A stretch of DNA of 29,246 bases from a virus: the IMG/VR virus record IMGVR_UViG_3300042197_000433, positions 1 through 29,246 of that record. One strand, given 5' to 3'. The notes below the pieces were generated by a model. It ran no database searches. It was not told the origin of the DNA and was given only the letters and a program-made list of their open reading frames with translations. The position numbers were made by a program, and so were the translations under genes. Positions 5,750 to 14,500 of the stretch are shown in pieces; positions within the stretch are counted from its first letter, which is position 1, and the number at the start of each line of letters is the position of its first letter.

Positions 5750-5791
5750 CGCGGCGCGGGGGAATGGCCGAAGCCGAACCCACGCGCCGCG
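5750..5791 (-). terminator. Hairpin terminator candidate at the end of the late operon
   Basis: CGCGGCGCG (5750-5758) and CGCGCCGCG (5783-5791) form a perfect 9-bp stem; GGG/CCC and GGC-CGAA-GCC can extend it inward. Read on the minus strand, it follows the 37-aa gene stop by about 20 nt and is followed by TCATTT, a short T-rich tail. It stands back to back with the rightward hairpin at 5696-5731, so both strands have an end signal in the convergent gap. The rest of 5675-5812 holds no credible gene. Confidence 0.55.
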
Positions 5792-5812
5792 GTCGAGAGG
5801 AGGCCGTGTCGG

Positions 5813-5926
5813 TCAGAACTTGAACTTGCCGCCGTGCCGGCTCTTCACGTACCAGCCGGCGACGAATCCGCCGATGAACACCAGCGCACTGAACCAAACC
5901 GTTCCGAGAGCGTCCGCGAGAATCAT
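5813..5926 (-). CDS. 37-aa single-span membrane peptide
   Basis: A small gene not captured by usual length cut-offs. The ATG (5924-5926) overlaps the stop of the upstream gene by ATGA, the same coupling used throughout the genome. The peptide starts MILADALGTVWF, has one hydrophobic span of about 18-20 residues (WFSALVFIGGFVAGWYV, about 11-27) and a basic tail (KSRHGGKFKF). This layout, short N-terminus out and positive C-terminus in the cytoplasm by the positive-inside rule, fits a pinholin, an anti-holin or an accessory membrane peptide. It is the last gene of the late operon and directly follows a lipoprotein/TM protein, so a lysis role is likely by context. No family recognised. Confidence 0.72.
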   Translation of the reverse strand: MILADALGTVWFSALVFIGGFVAGWYVKSRHGGKFKF

Positions 5927-6405
5927 GTGCTTGCCTTCCTGCGCTTCTGCGCCTTGCGATAGGCCGCGTCCACCTCGGGGTCAGACCTCAACGCGGCGAT
6001 GAGTTCCCGCGCCGACTCCGGCCGGGATTCGTCGAGTGTATCCAAAGCGAGCTCGGCCTGGGCGACCTTGCGCCGGGGCAACCAGCCCACCGCGATGCGG
6101 ATGGCCGTGAACGCGCCCGACTGCCACAGCACGAACGCCACGGCCACGACCGCCACGGCGATGCCCCACCATTGCAGCGTTGACAACCACGCCGGCACCT
6201 TGGCGGTCACGTTGGGCAGCTCGTCGTGGATGCCCGCCGCGAGGCCGTCGATGCGCTGTGCGCCCGCCACGACCACGGGGTCGCCCGTCGCCTGCCCGTG
6301 TTCCTCGAGCGCCTGCGCCTCCGTGCGGATGGCGTTGGCGTGGGTCGAGATGCGCTGCACCGGGTTGCACCCGGCGAGCAGGAGGACGATCAGCAGCGCC
6401 CTCAT
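5923..6405 (-). CDS. Lipoprotein with internal TM segment, candidate spanin-type lysis protein
   Basis: The N-terminus is a lipoprotein signal: basic MR, hydrophobic ALLIVLL and a lipobox LAGC with Cys13. A polar helical region (about 14-75) follows, then a strong hydrophobic span WWGIAVAVVAVAFVLW (about 79-94) with a second weaker hydrophobic stretch (AFTAIRIAVGWL), and a charged C-terminal tail of about 50 residues (RKVAQAELALDTLDE to AQKRRKAST). A lipid-anchored N-terminus plus one TM span is the layout of unimolecular spanins, which link outer and inner membranes. The long cytoplasmic tail is unusual for those. It may instead be a lipoprotein with other duties. ATG overlaps the SGNH gene stop and the stop overlaps the 37-aa gene, so all three are coupled. 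Confidence 0.75.
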   Translation of the reverse strand: MRALLIVLLLAGCNPVQRISTHANAIRTEAQALEEHGQATGDPVVVAGAQRIDGLAAGIHDELPNVTAKVPAWLSTLQWWGIAVAVVAVAFVLWQSGAFTAIRIAVGWLPRRKVAQAELALDTLDESRPESARELIAALRSDPEVDAAYRKAQKRRKAST

Positions 6406-8066
6406 GCGCTATTCAGCAATGCGTTGATGATTTGGTGCGCCATGACGGTGTACCCGTCAGAGGTGTCCCGCGTCGATCCGGTGTAGATTCCGCCAGACAG
6501 GTGGACGGTGATGTCCGATCCGGCGTTCGGAAGGTTGTTCGTGCGCTGGTAATACGAACGACCGTTGCCGATTCCGACGATGGCGCGGCTGTACGGCATC
6601 ATGGCCTTTGCGTCGATCACGGTCATGTCCGGTTGCGTGTTCGGGAGCAGGTTTGCGGCAGCGCGAACGGCGATCAGGTTGCCGCCTGTCCCGGTGTTGC
6701 TGTTGTCCGCAGCATTCGCCGGGACACCGACGAAGGACACGATTGCAAGATCCGTTGCCGGATAGCCAAGCGCAGACCACGCTGCTTTGTAGGTGTTCCA
6801 AATTGCGACATGGCAGGCCGTCCAGTTTTCCGCAGTTTCGTTTCCGTTGATGCCGCTATGACTGACAAGGAGGACGCGACCGGTTCCGCCTGCGGCGATC
6901 TGCCGTTCGCGCAGTTCCTGCAAGTGTGTTTGCAACAGCGTGGAACCGATTGAGGTTGCCACTTGATTGATGCTTGCGCTCTCGTAGCCGGCTAGGTAAC
7001 CGTGACTCGTCACCGACCATCCCTTGCGCTTGCAGTAAATGGTGTGCGAGTGAATGGCGCACGGGCCTACTGCGCCACCGGCGCCCCCGCTCCATGATGC
7101 GTGCATGTATTCCGTTGGTGAGGTCACGCTAAACGAGTACTCATATGTCCCGAATGAGTACGCGGCTCCTTGCGTGCTTTGCACCGATCCGCTTGCGTAC
7201 ACCGGGCCTCCGTCATAGGCACGGGCGCGGGCCTGAAACGAACCTCCGGATGCCGTGAAGGTTCCGAAACGCACGCGATGCCACAACGTGAGCGATGTGT
7301 CATTCAGCGGATGCGCTACTGCCATTTCAACCGCGTTGAAGTTCTGTGCGTATGAACCGCTGGCGATGTACGCCCAATCGTCCTTGGCGGGCGGGGTTGC
7401 GGTTGCGCTGCCGTATCGAACCCACGGACAGGTCTGAAGCGTGTGCGTTCCGCCTCCTGCGCTGCTGGTGTTGATGGCGGCTCCGGTAGGCGTGGATGCG
7501 ACCGTGAATGTGTCTGCGGTCAGCACCGTCTTGACGAAGTAAGTCGTTCCCGCCGAAAGCCCTAACGGAAGTGCGCCCGTCGTTGCAAGGAACAATGGCG
7601 CACCCGCCGTCAGACCGTGCGCCGTGTAAGTGACCACGCCGGGACTTGCGTTGGAAATGGTGACGGTCGCCACCTTGCCAGGAGTCCATGCGTTGTATGC
7701 GGTTGCGCCGCCGCTGATGTTTCCGCTGGCAAGGTTGCCAGTAGGTGCGTACAGGAATGCCGACGAGTTCCATCCACCCGTTGCAGAGGATGCGGCAGTC
7801 AGGCCGTACATCGCAGGGAAAACTGGGAGGCCGTAGCACAGCCATCCCAACTCGAACATGGCCTGACTGAATCCGGCTTGGTATCCCCACATTCCCACCT
7901 GCGCCGACCCCGTATTGCTGTCTCCAATCACCACGATGTCAAGCGAATCCGCACCGGAGGCAAGATCCTTGAGAAACTGCGATGCCCGGCGGCTGCCATA
8001 TGCAACCGGCCCGGATAATGGCGGTAGTTGATAGTTCTGGATTTGCCTGGTGCGAAGTGACCGCAT
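6402..8066 (-). CDS. Tail fibre/tailspike-like protein with SGNH-hydrolase domain
   Basis: SGNH hydrolases remove acyl groups; on phage fibres they deacetylate host surface sugars. Block I is clear: DIVVIGDSNTG with Ser50. Block III may be GINGN (about 405-409), and block V may be DITVH (Asp518, His522), one residue longer than the usual DxxH. A beta-rich insertion (about 130-215) contains VVTYTAHGLTAG and TTYFVKTVLTADTFTV, a pattern common in phage tail proteins. The N-terminal 40 residues may anchor the protein to the virion. AAAGG lies about 9 nt before ATG. It falls between a small structural gene and the lysis-type genes, with GC lower than its neighbours (about 55-58% by eye), typical of exchanged receptor genes. 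A catalytic role is probable, and virion attachment is inferred from the gene's place. Confidence 0.75.
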   Translation of the reverse strand: MRSLRTRQIQNYQLPPLSGPVAYGSRRASQFLKDLASGADSLDIVVIGDSNTGSAQVGMWGYQAGFSQAMFELGWLCYGLPVFPAMYGLTAASSATGGWNSSAFLYAPTGNLASGNISGGATAYNAWTPGKVATVTISNASPGVVTYTAHGLTAGAPLFLATTGALPLGLSAGTTYFVKTVLTADTFTVASTPTGAAINTSSAGGGTHTLQTCPWVRYGSATATPPAKDDWAYIASGSYAQNFNAVEMAVAHPLNDTSLTLWHRVRFGTFTASGGSFQARARAYDGGPVYASGSVQSTQGAAYSFGTYEYSFSVTSPTEYMHASWSGGAGGAVGPCAIHSHTIYCKRKGWSVTSHGYLAGYESASINQVATSIGSTLLQTHLQELRERQIAAGGTGRVLLVSHSGINGNETAENWTACHVAIWNTYKAAWSALGYPATDLAIVSFVGVPANAADNSNTGTGGNLIAVRAAANLLPNTQPDMTVIDAKAMMPYSRAIVGIGNGRSYYQRTNNLPNAGSDITVHLSGGIYTGSTRDTSDGYTVMAHQIINALLNSA

Positions 8067-8076
8067 CGGGTGCCTT

Positions 8077-8646
8077 TCAGATGAAGCTGTAGAACGCGCC
8101 CATCGTCGGGGTGCTGACGCTAGCCGTGGCCTTGAACTGGAGCTGCACGAACTGCATCCCGATGGTGTCGATCACCGCCGCGCACGCCTCGACGTTCGCG
8201 GCAGCGGCCGTGCCAGGGCTGTACAGGTTCACGGTCGGGACGCCCACGCCTGCCGTGCAGACGGAGAACGGGTACTGCGTCACGCCGTTGACGGTCTCAC
8301 TCTGCACCGTGCCGGTGGTCAGGCCGAGCGCAAGGTCGGCGAGCACGGTCGGGACATAGAGCGTCGAGCCGCTGGTCGGCGTGTAGATCGACCATCCGAC
8401 CACCCGCAGGCCGCCGCTCGCGAACGTCGTGGACGTAGGGGCAACCGCCGCACCGCAGAACGGCGCAAGGCGCAGGAGACTCGGCTTGTCGCCGAGGTTC
8501 GTCGGGATCAGGAAGTTCTGCCCGGTCGTGGACGGGGCGGTCGTGGTCGGTTCGGTGGTCGTGTAGGCCGTGCCGCTCGTGACGGCGATCAGGCCGCTCG
8601 TGCGGTACTCCGGCTTGTCGGTGGCGATGACGATGTCAGTAGGCAT
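8077..8646 (-). CDS. Probable virion structural protein, 189 aa
   Basis: The start has AAGGAAA about 5 nt upstream of ATG. The protein is Thr/Ser/Ala/Gly-rich with alternating short strands (SGLIAVTSGTAYTTTEP, SGSTLYVPTVLADLALGL, VNLYSPGTAAAANVEA, MQFVQLQFKATASV), which suggests a beta-sandwich or trimeric fibre-like fold. No enzyme motif, signal peptide or coiled coil. It sits between the holin-like gene and the SGNH fibre, so it could be a fibre adaptor, fibre-associated protein or head decoration. I do not recognise the family with certainty. GC content matches the morphogenesis genes, unlike the spike and fibre. Confidence 0.72.
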   Translation of the reverse strand: MPTDIVIATDKPEYRTSGLIAVTSGTAYTTTEPTTTAPSTTGQNFLIPTNLGDKPSLLRLAPFCGAAVAPTSTTFASGGLRVVGWSIYTPTSGSTLYVPTVLADLALGLTTGTVQSETVNGVTQYPFSVCTAGVGVPTVNLYSPGTAAAANVEACAAVIDTIGMQFVQLQFKATASVSTPTMGAFYSFI

Positions 8647-8654
8647 GGGTTTCC

Positions 8655-8879
8655 TTACGCGAAGTGCTTGATGAGGTAGTTGGCGACCAGGCTCATGCCG
8701 GCCCCGATGGCGGCGCTCCAGCCGAGCATGTAGCCGCGTGAGTGCTCGAGGGAGCGGATGCGGGCGTCGTGCGCCTTGATCTCGTCGTTCTGGCGCGACT
8801 GCTGGGCGAGGATCGAATCGACCTTGCCCTCAAGGCGGCCGATGGCGAGGAACAGTTCGTCGTGGTGGGGGGGGGTCAT
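8655..8879 (-). CDS. Coiled-coil plus C-terminal TM protein, holin-like, 74 aa
   Basis: The protein has an N-terminal amphipathic coiled coil (ELFLAIGRLEGKVDSILAQQSRQNDEIKAHDARIRSLEHSRG, split here by eye at about residues 8-49) and one C-terminal hydrophobic span (YMLGWSAAIGAGMSLVANYLIKHF, about 50-73). This is the layout of small single-TM holins of the haemolysin XhlA kind, so it is probably part of the lysis system, acting in the inner membrane. It follows the tailspike gene after 2 bp. ATG is followed by a C9 tract covering codons 2-5, and no good Shine-Dalgarno is visible upstream; both may limit expression. It is separated from the other lysis-type genes by two receptor/structural genes. 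Confidence 0.72.
   Translation of the reverse strand: MTPPHHDELFLAIGRLEGKVDSILAQQSRQNDEIKAHDARIRSLEHSRGYMLGWSAAIGAGMSLVANYLIKHFA
8867..8875. repeat. Nine-base homopolymer at the start of the holin-like gene
   Basis: A run of nine G (C9 on the coding strand) spans codons 2-5 of the gene ending at 8655. Gain or loss of one base would shift the frame right after the start codon, and no later in-frame ATG precedes the TM segment, so a slip would abolish the product. It may be a sequencing weak point or a slippage site. Confidence 0.9.
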
Positions 8880-8881
8880 GG

Positions 8882-11458
8882 TCAGTTGGGAACGTCTGCG
8901 GCAGTACGGTTGATCTCAATGGCGTTCGTGCCATTCCACACAAAATGCCAAGTGCGCGAGTTTCCGGTTGCCGGCATCGTCACAGCAGGTTGCTTGAACT
9001 GCGATCCAAACGCAATGTTCGACAACGCGCCGCCGCTCGTATTGATGACACGAACGGAAAACTGCTGCCCAATCTCCATTTGTCCTCGCACGGCAATTGA
9101 ATCGGAAGGCAGTGCGACATTGATCGTTGTTGCCGATGCCGGGTTCGTGGTCGCATTGAGTACGAACACCGAGTTCACGTTCACTGGAGCAAGATGGCCC
9201 TTGACTTGCCACAAGGCTCCTTGCAAAGCCAGCGTGATTGCCTGTGCGGAAGATGCTTGATGTTGAGCAAGCCAGTACGTAGGCGAGATGTCTGGCTGTT
9301 GCCCGGTCCCCGCCTGAATGCAGTAGTACGCGATGCCGCTGTACGTCACGCGGTCTCCGATGACGTATGCCGTCGCAGCGTTGTATGCACTCGCGGTAGG
9401 GATCGCCAGGATTTCTCCGTGGTTGCCTGGGCGCATCACGTTGTAACCGACATCGACGAAATACTGCGATGCGCTTCCGTTCCTAAAACCAGTTGATGGT
9501 CGGACATATCCATCAGTCACGATGAACGCCGTGTCTCCGTTGCTAATCATCTGGCAGTTGCGAATGGCAATGTTGGATTGATCCGTTGGCAGATATGGCG
9601 TTGCTTGATCGCGTGTATAGGCATACACAAGGCATGGCGTTAGGCTTGTGCTTCCCATCTGCGAGATGTAGCAATCCTCAATGAGCAACTGTGCGAAATC
9701 GTGCAGATTCGCAATCTTGACGCCGGACACGTTTTGATACGCCAGCGGCGGTGATGTGCCGTTGAACTCGCAATTCCGAAACGTCACCATGTTTGTGAAG
9801 TCGGCAAGCGCATTGTCAATCGCGCTCCGTCCGTTCTTCAAGTTGAACGTGCAGTTCTGTATCAGCAACTGCTCAATGCCATAGCCTGTTCCATATGTAC
9901 CCGTCAACTGGATCACGGGGTCGTATTGCGTTGCAACATCGTTGGAGCCATACGAGAATGTGCTGTCCTGAATGACGGAGATCGTCCCACCGCCAGTCGG
10001 ATGGTCAATCTGTATGGCAACGCTGGAACCAAGCAACTGCACTTGTTCGATCAAGCTGTAGTTCAAGCCTTGCAGAACCAATGACGGTCCAGAGAAATCC
10101 GTTTGGCCTGACTTTGTGACGGTGCTGATGCGTCCAATGCGGACATTTCCAGCACTATTGGTCGAAAACCGAATCGCGTTCGTTCCAGTTCCCGTGTTTT
10201 GGAACGACAGGTCATAGAAGTTGCAGAACGTGACTGCGGACCCGCCCGTTCCGACATCAAACACCGGGTTGGCGCCGCCGGTCCACAGAATCACGGTGTT
10301 GCTGTTCGTGCTTCCAGTCTGCACGCCGGCAAATGGCGTTCCCGTGATCGTGATGGCATTGGCAGGTCCGGCCAACGTGATCGAAGTTCCGATGGCAAAT
10401 ATGCCGGAACCGAACTGGACCACTGCACGGTCTGACCTACGTGCCGCATCCACCGCAGCCTGGATAGCCGCAGAATCGTCTGTAGTTCCGTCGCCCTTTG
10501 CACCAAACCACCGCACCCGGATTTCTCCCACATTGGCAAATGTTGGCCCGGTTGCCAACGCCGCACCTGAAAAAATCTGCGCGTCAGGAGCATCAATCGC
10601 GCCGTTGATTGTGAGCGTTACAGCCGCGTCAATGCTGATGTTCCCGTTGCTTGTGAACCACAAAGCGTGCGTAATAGGAACCGTCACGTTTGTGCTGATC
10701 CGATACGTGCCGGACGGAAACAAGATGGTTCCACTTGCGCTGGCTGCAACGGCAGCAGCAATCGCCGGCGCATCGTTAGCCACGCCATCGCCCACCGCGC
10801 CGAAATCCTTCACGCTCACGACATCGCGGAGCTTGTCCAGCACCGTGCGAGCCGTGGACGATGCATCATTTGCCCGGAACCCGACGAGGCTTGCGCCGGC
10901 AAGGGCGACAGAGGTATTCGCAAGGTCCGTTCGCAGCGCCGTGTCAGTTCCGCTTCCAACAGAAACGGTAGGAAGTCCGTTGGCATCGAACACCAAGTAC
11001 TTACTAGCGCGGTTCGTTGTGTTGGGCAGCTCCATGTTCGGCGTCCCGTCCGACAATGGCGCCTTCAGGCTGCGGCCGACGTCCTCGGACATCTGCTGGA
11101 TCTGGATGGTCGCCCGGTCCAGCGCGTCCTCGATGACCTCCGGGTAGAAACCGCCCTGGTTCGTGATGTCGGTCGGCTGGAGGTTCGCGAGGTTGGAGGT
11201 GATCGTCAGCGTGAACCCAGACGCGAGCGCGCCAGCCGTCAGCGTGACGCTGCCGCCGGGGTTCGAGTCCTGGTTCTGGTTGAGCGTGACGGTGTAGTCG
11301 CTGTTCAGGACGAGGGTTGCCTCGAGCCCCGTGGACGTGGTCAGCTTCACGACGTCGATGTCGGCGGCGGCGAACACCTTGAACGTGAAACCGAACGTGG
11401 ACGCCGTGCCGTTGCCAATGAACGGGCCCGCGATTCGCGTTGTGCTGCTGATCGTCAT
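8882..11458 (-). CDS. Tailspike: T7 gp17-like anchor, pectate-lyase-type beta-helix, CBM5/12-like domain
   Basis: Residues about 1-150 match the T7 tail-fibre anchor pattern (RIAGPFIGNGTASTFGFTF, then a coiled-coil-prone ALDRATIQIQQMSEDVGRS). Two beta-helix starter motifs follow: DFGAVGDGVANDAPAIAAAV (about 218-237) and WFGAKGDGTTDDSAAIQAAV (about 317-336), each typical of the pectate-lyase superfamily spike fold, then a long stretch of parallel-beta repeats. A CBM5/12-like segment is at about 690-729 (YVIGDRVTYSGIAYYCIQAGT...P...YW), and the last 129 residues form a separate C-terminal domain. The protein should adsorb to, and may degrade, a host surface polysaccharide. AGAGGA lies 9-14 nt before ATG. 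GC falls to about 48-55% over 8900-10800, well below the neighbours, as expected of a recently exchanged receptor-binding gene; the anchor-coding end (10850-11458) returns to high GC. Confidence 0.9.
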   Translation of the reverse strand: MTISSTTRIAGPFIGNGTASTFGFTFKVFAAADIDVVKLTTSTGLEATLVLNSDYTVTLNQNQDSNPGGSVTLTAGALASGFTLTITSNLANLQPTDITNQGGFYPEVIEDALDRATIQIQQMSEDVGRSLKAPLSDGTPNMELPNTTNRASKYLVFDANGLPTVSVGSGTDTALRTDLANTSVALAGASLVGFRANDASSTARTVLDKLRDVVSVKDFGAVGDGVANDAPAIAAAVAASASGTILFPSGTYRISTNVTVPITHALWFTSNGNISIDAAVTLTINGAIDAPDAQIFSGAALATGPTFANVGEIRVRWFGAKGDGTTDDSAAIQAAVDAARRSDRAVVQFGSGIFAIGTSITLAGPANAITITGTPFAGVQTGSTNSNTVILWTGGANPVFDVGTGGSAVTFCNFYDLSFQNTGTGTNAIRFSTNSAGNVRIGRISTVTKSGQTDFSGPSLVLQGLNYSLIEQVQLLGSSVAIQIDHPTGGGTISVIQDSTFSYGSNDVATQYDPVIQLTGTYGTGYGIEQLLIQNCTFNLKNGRSAIDNALADFTNMVTFRNCEFNGTSPPLAYQNVSGVKIANLHDFAQLLIEDCYISQMGSTSLTPCLVYAYTRDQATPYLPTDQSNIAIRNCQMISNGDTAFIVTDGYVRPSTGFRNGSASQYFVDVGYNVMRPGNHGEILAIPTASAYNAATAYVIGDRVTYSGIAYYCIQAGTGQQPDISPTYWLAQHQASSAQAITLALQGALWQVKGHLAPVNVNSVFVLNATTNPASATTINVALPSDSIAVRGQMEIGQQFSVRVINTSGGALSNIAFGSQFKQPAVTMPATGNSRTWHFVWNGTNAIEINRTAADVPN

Positions 11459-11513
11459 GTATGACCGTCCTCTGTCCTGTTGAGCCTAGGGAAACGGGCT
11501 TCTGTCACGGGTA

Positions 11514-14500
11514 CTAACGGCGCACCCCGGTGAGCGGCGCGACCACCGCGCCGACGCCCTCAACCTCGCCTTCCATGATCGCCTCGATGCCGTCGATGGT
11601 GCGGTTGATCTGCGCGCTCGGCAGGCCCGTGAACGCACCGAGCGTGTTGATCGCCGACCGCCGGAACGCACGGTCGAACTCGAGCTGCCCTGCCTGCGTG
11701 GCAAGCCCGTACACCTCGCCCACGGCCCGCAGTCCCGCCGGCCCGCCGTAGCCCATGCGGACGCCCTCGGCGCCAGTCAGGAGCTGCGCCGCCCCGCCGA
11801 ACTCGCGGACGATCACCATGGTGCCCATCAGGAACGACAGCTCCTCCGCAGCGAGCTTGCGGGCGAGCGCCTCGGGGTCGAGTTCATCGTCCCCGGCGTC
11901 GGGCTGGATCGCGTTCTTGATCGCCTGCCCGAGCACGACCGGGACCACCAGCAGCATGGCGTAGTCGGCGGCGAGCTTGCCCTTGCTGCGCGCCGTCATC
12001 GTCTGCACGGCCGTCATGTTGTAGACGGTGTTCATGTACGAGTAGAACACCGTGAACAGCTTCATCATGGGGCCGCCGCGCTCGATGGCGGAAAGGTCAG
12101 AAATGAGGCCGCTGCCCTGCGTGTCGCGCACCGCCTGGTCGGCGAGCGCCACCGCCGTGGCATCGTCCTTGCCGGCGTCGAGCGCCTTCTGGTAGCCGGC
12201 CAGCCACGTGGGGATATCCACCGTGCGCTGCATGTTCATCATCAGGAAGTAGGTGCCGGACGTCACCCGGCGCGCCACCTCTGTCTGGCCGCGGACGCGG
12301 TTGCGGATCTCGTTGATCTCGCGGAACTGCGTGCGCCCGCGCTCGGCCATGAACGATGACTTGTCGGCCACCATGCGCGCCGTGTCGATGGGGCTCGCCG
12401 CGAACTGCGCCACCCCACGACCGACGTACTTGGCGCCGAGGCGCACGATGCTCTGGTTGAAGCCCGTGACCTGCATGGCTGCGCTCACCACGTTGAACCC
12501 GAGGCCCGAGGCGCTGATGCCCTGCCGCAGCCACGACAGCGCCGCCTCGCCAGCCACGCCTACCTTGCGCTCGCCGGCCGCGTTGTCCTTGGCCCAATCG
12601 CGCAGCTGCTTCAGGTACTCCGGTCCCCGCGTCTCGCGCACGGCGTTGGCGAATTCCGGGTCGCGCAGCAGGCGCTGCGTCTGGATCAGCCACTCGTGCC
12701 ACGCTAGGTCGTGGATCACGTCGTTGACACCGCCGAACGCGGCGTCGAGCGTGTAGAGCAGGGGACGGCCAACGACCTCGCGCACGCGGCTCTTGACGAA
12801 CGAGCGGCGCGTGGTCGCGGCGGTGTATGCGCCGTCAAGCGCCCGCTTGGCCTCGGCGGCCTCGTCCACGGTCGCCACGCGGTCGCTCGCGATGGGGTCG
12901 TACTTGATGGGGTAGTAGCCGCCTTCGAGCCGTACCTCGCGGCCATCGGCCGTGCGCGTCGTGAACGGCGTGGCCTTGACCCATTCGGGTTCCTTGCCGT
13001 ACAGCCGGCGCTCCTTCTCGGCGATGAGCGGGCGGTAGGTGTCGATGTAGTCCCACACCTGCTGCACGGCCTTCCATTCGGCCTCGGTCAGGCTCTCGAG
13101 GATGGGCTGAATCTGCTCCATCGTCCAGCCCTCGCCGTCAAGCAGGCGCTGGCGGTTGCCGTCGTTGCCGACGTTCATGGCGATGGCAATCCGCGCCTCG
13201 CGGTTCAGGCTGCGGTTGATGGTCGGGAAGAACACGCCCTTGCCACCCATGTTCCCGAGCTTGAACACCGGGGCCAGGATCTCGGCGAGCTTGGCCGACG
13301 CCTCGGCGCGCATGCGCGTTTCCATATCGACGGCCGCGTTGGCCGACCGGATGGCGAACGTCCAGAGCGGTCCATCATCCTCACCGCCGTCCAAGATGCG
13401 TGCGACCGACGCCGCCTTCAGGTGCTGCGCCGCGAACCCGCGCAGGGCGGCGGCAGAACGCCCGATGTTGGTGAGCGGGCTGCGTGGGTCGAACTTGACC
13501 CCGCGCAGGCGCCCGACCGCACGGATGCGGGTGACGATCTCGTCCCGCTTCTCCTTGTAGGCGGCGCGCTCGGCGGCGAGCTGCACCTTGCGCTCGTTCT
13601 TCCCGATGAACTCAATCTGCCGGATAGCGTCCACAAGGTCGCGGAACTCGGCCACCGTGAGCTGCTGGTAGTTGACCCGGCGGGCCTCGTCGGCCACCTC
13701 GGGCGCGATGTCGGGCACCAGGCCGGCAGCCTCCTGCTCGGCGAGCCATGCCGCCAGCGCCTTGCGCTCGTCCAGCCGCTTCAGGCTGACTGGGGCCACC
13801 TCAAACCGCTCGAGGAGGGCTGCAATCTGGTCGGCCGCCTGCGCGCCCATCGCCTTGACGTTGGTGTCCCGCAGGATGCGCCGCAGGTACTTGACCTGCT
13901 TGGCGACCTCCTCGCGGACCCGGAGCGCCTCGGCGGCGAGCTGGTTCTGGTACAGCTGCGCCCGCTTGGCCCTAATGAGCGCCTGCTGCGGGTCGGCCCC
14001 GTACTGCGCCTTGAGGGCGTCGGATCGCTCCTGGGCCTTCCTAGCCGCCTCTGCGCCCTTCTCCATGGCCGCCGCCATGGCCTCGGCCGGGTCGGTCCCC
14101 GCCTCGAGCGCCTCGTTGAGCGCCCGAGTCTCGGCGGCCCGTCCGATAGCCTCCGGGTCGATGGTGGCGCCGACGCGGCTGGCGTCGCGGGCAGCCCGGG
14201 CCTCGGCGGCCACGAAGTCGCCCGGGCGCACGTCCCGCAGGGTCATGCCGGCGATGAGTTCCCGGGCGACCTGCTTGGCGGCCTCGAGCATGACGCGCAC
14301 GGGTTCCGTCGCACGGGCGATGTGCCGCAGTTCCACGGCCACGAACCGGGCGCGGGCCTCGTTGTGGAGCGCCTTCTGCACCTCGGCCTCCTGCGCCTCG
14401 GGAGTGTTCATGTCCCCGTACCGCCGCAGCATCTCGGCGTCCGTCCGCTCGGCGACCGCCTCCTTCATGGGCTTGGCCTTGAGCAGGGCGCGGATCATCT

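Noticed and set aside
6402-11458. Diversity-generating retroelement, expected by analogy with phage BPP-1
   Set aside because: No reverse transcriptase, no template/variable repeat pair with A-specific changes and no C-type lectin end were seen near the receptor genes.
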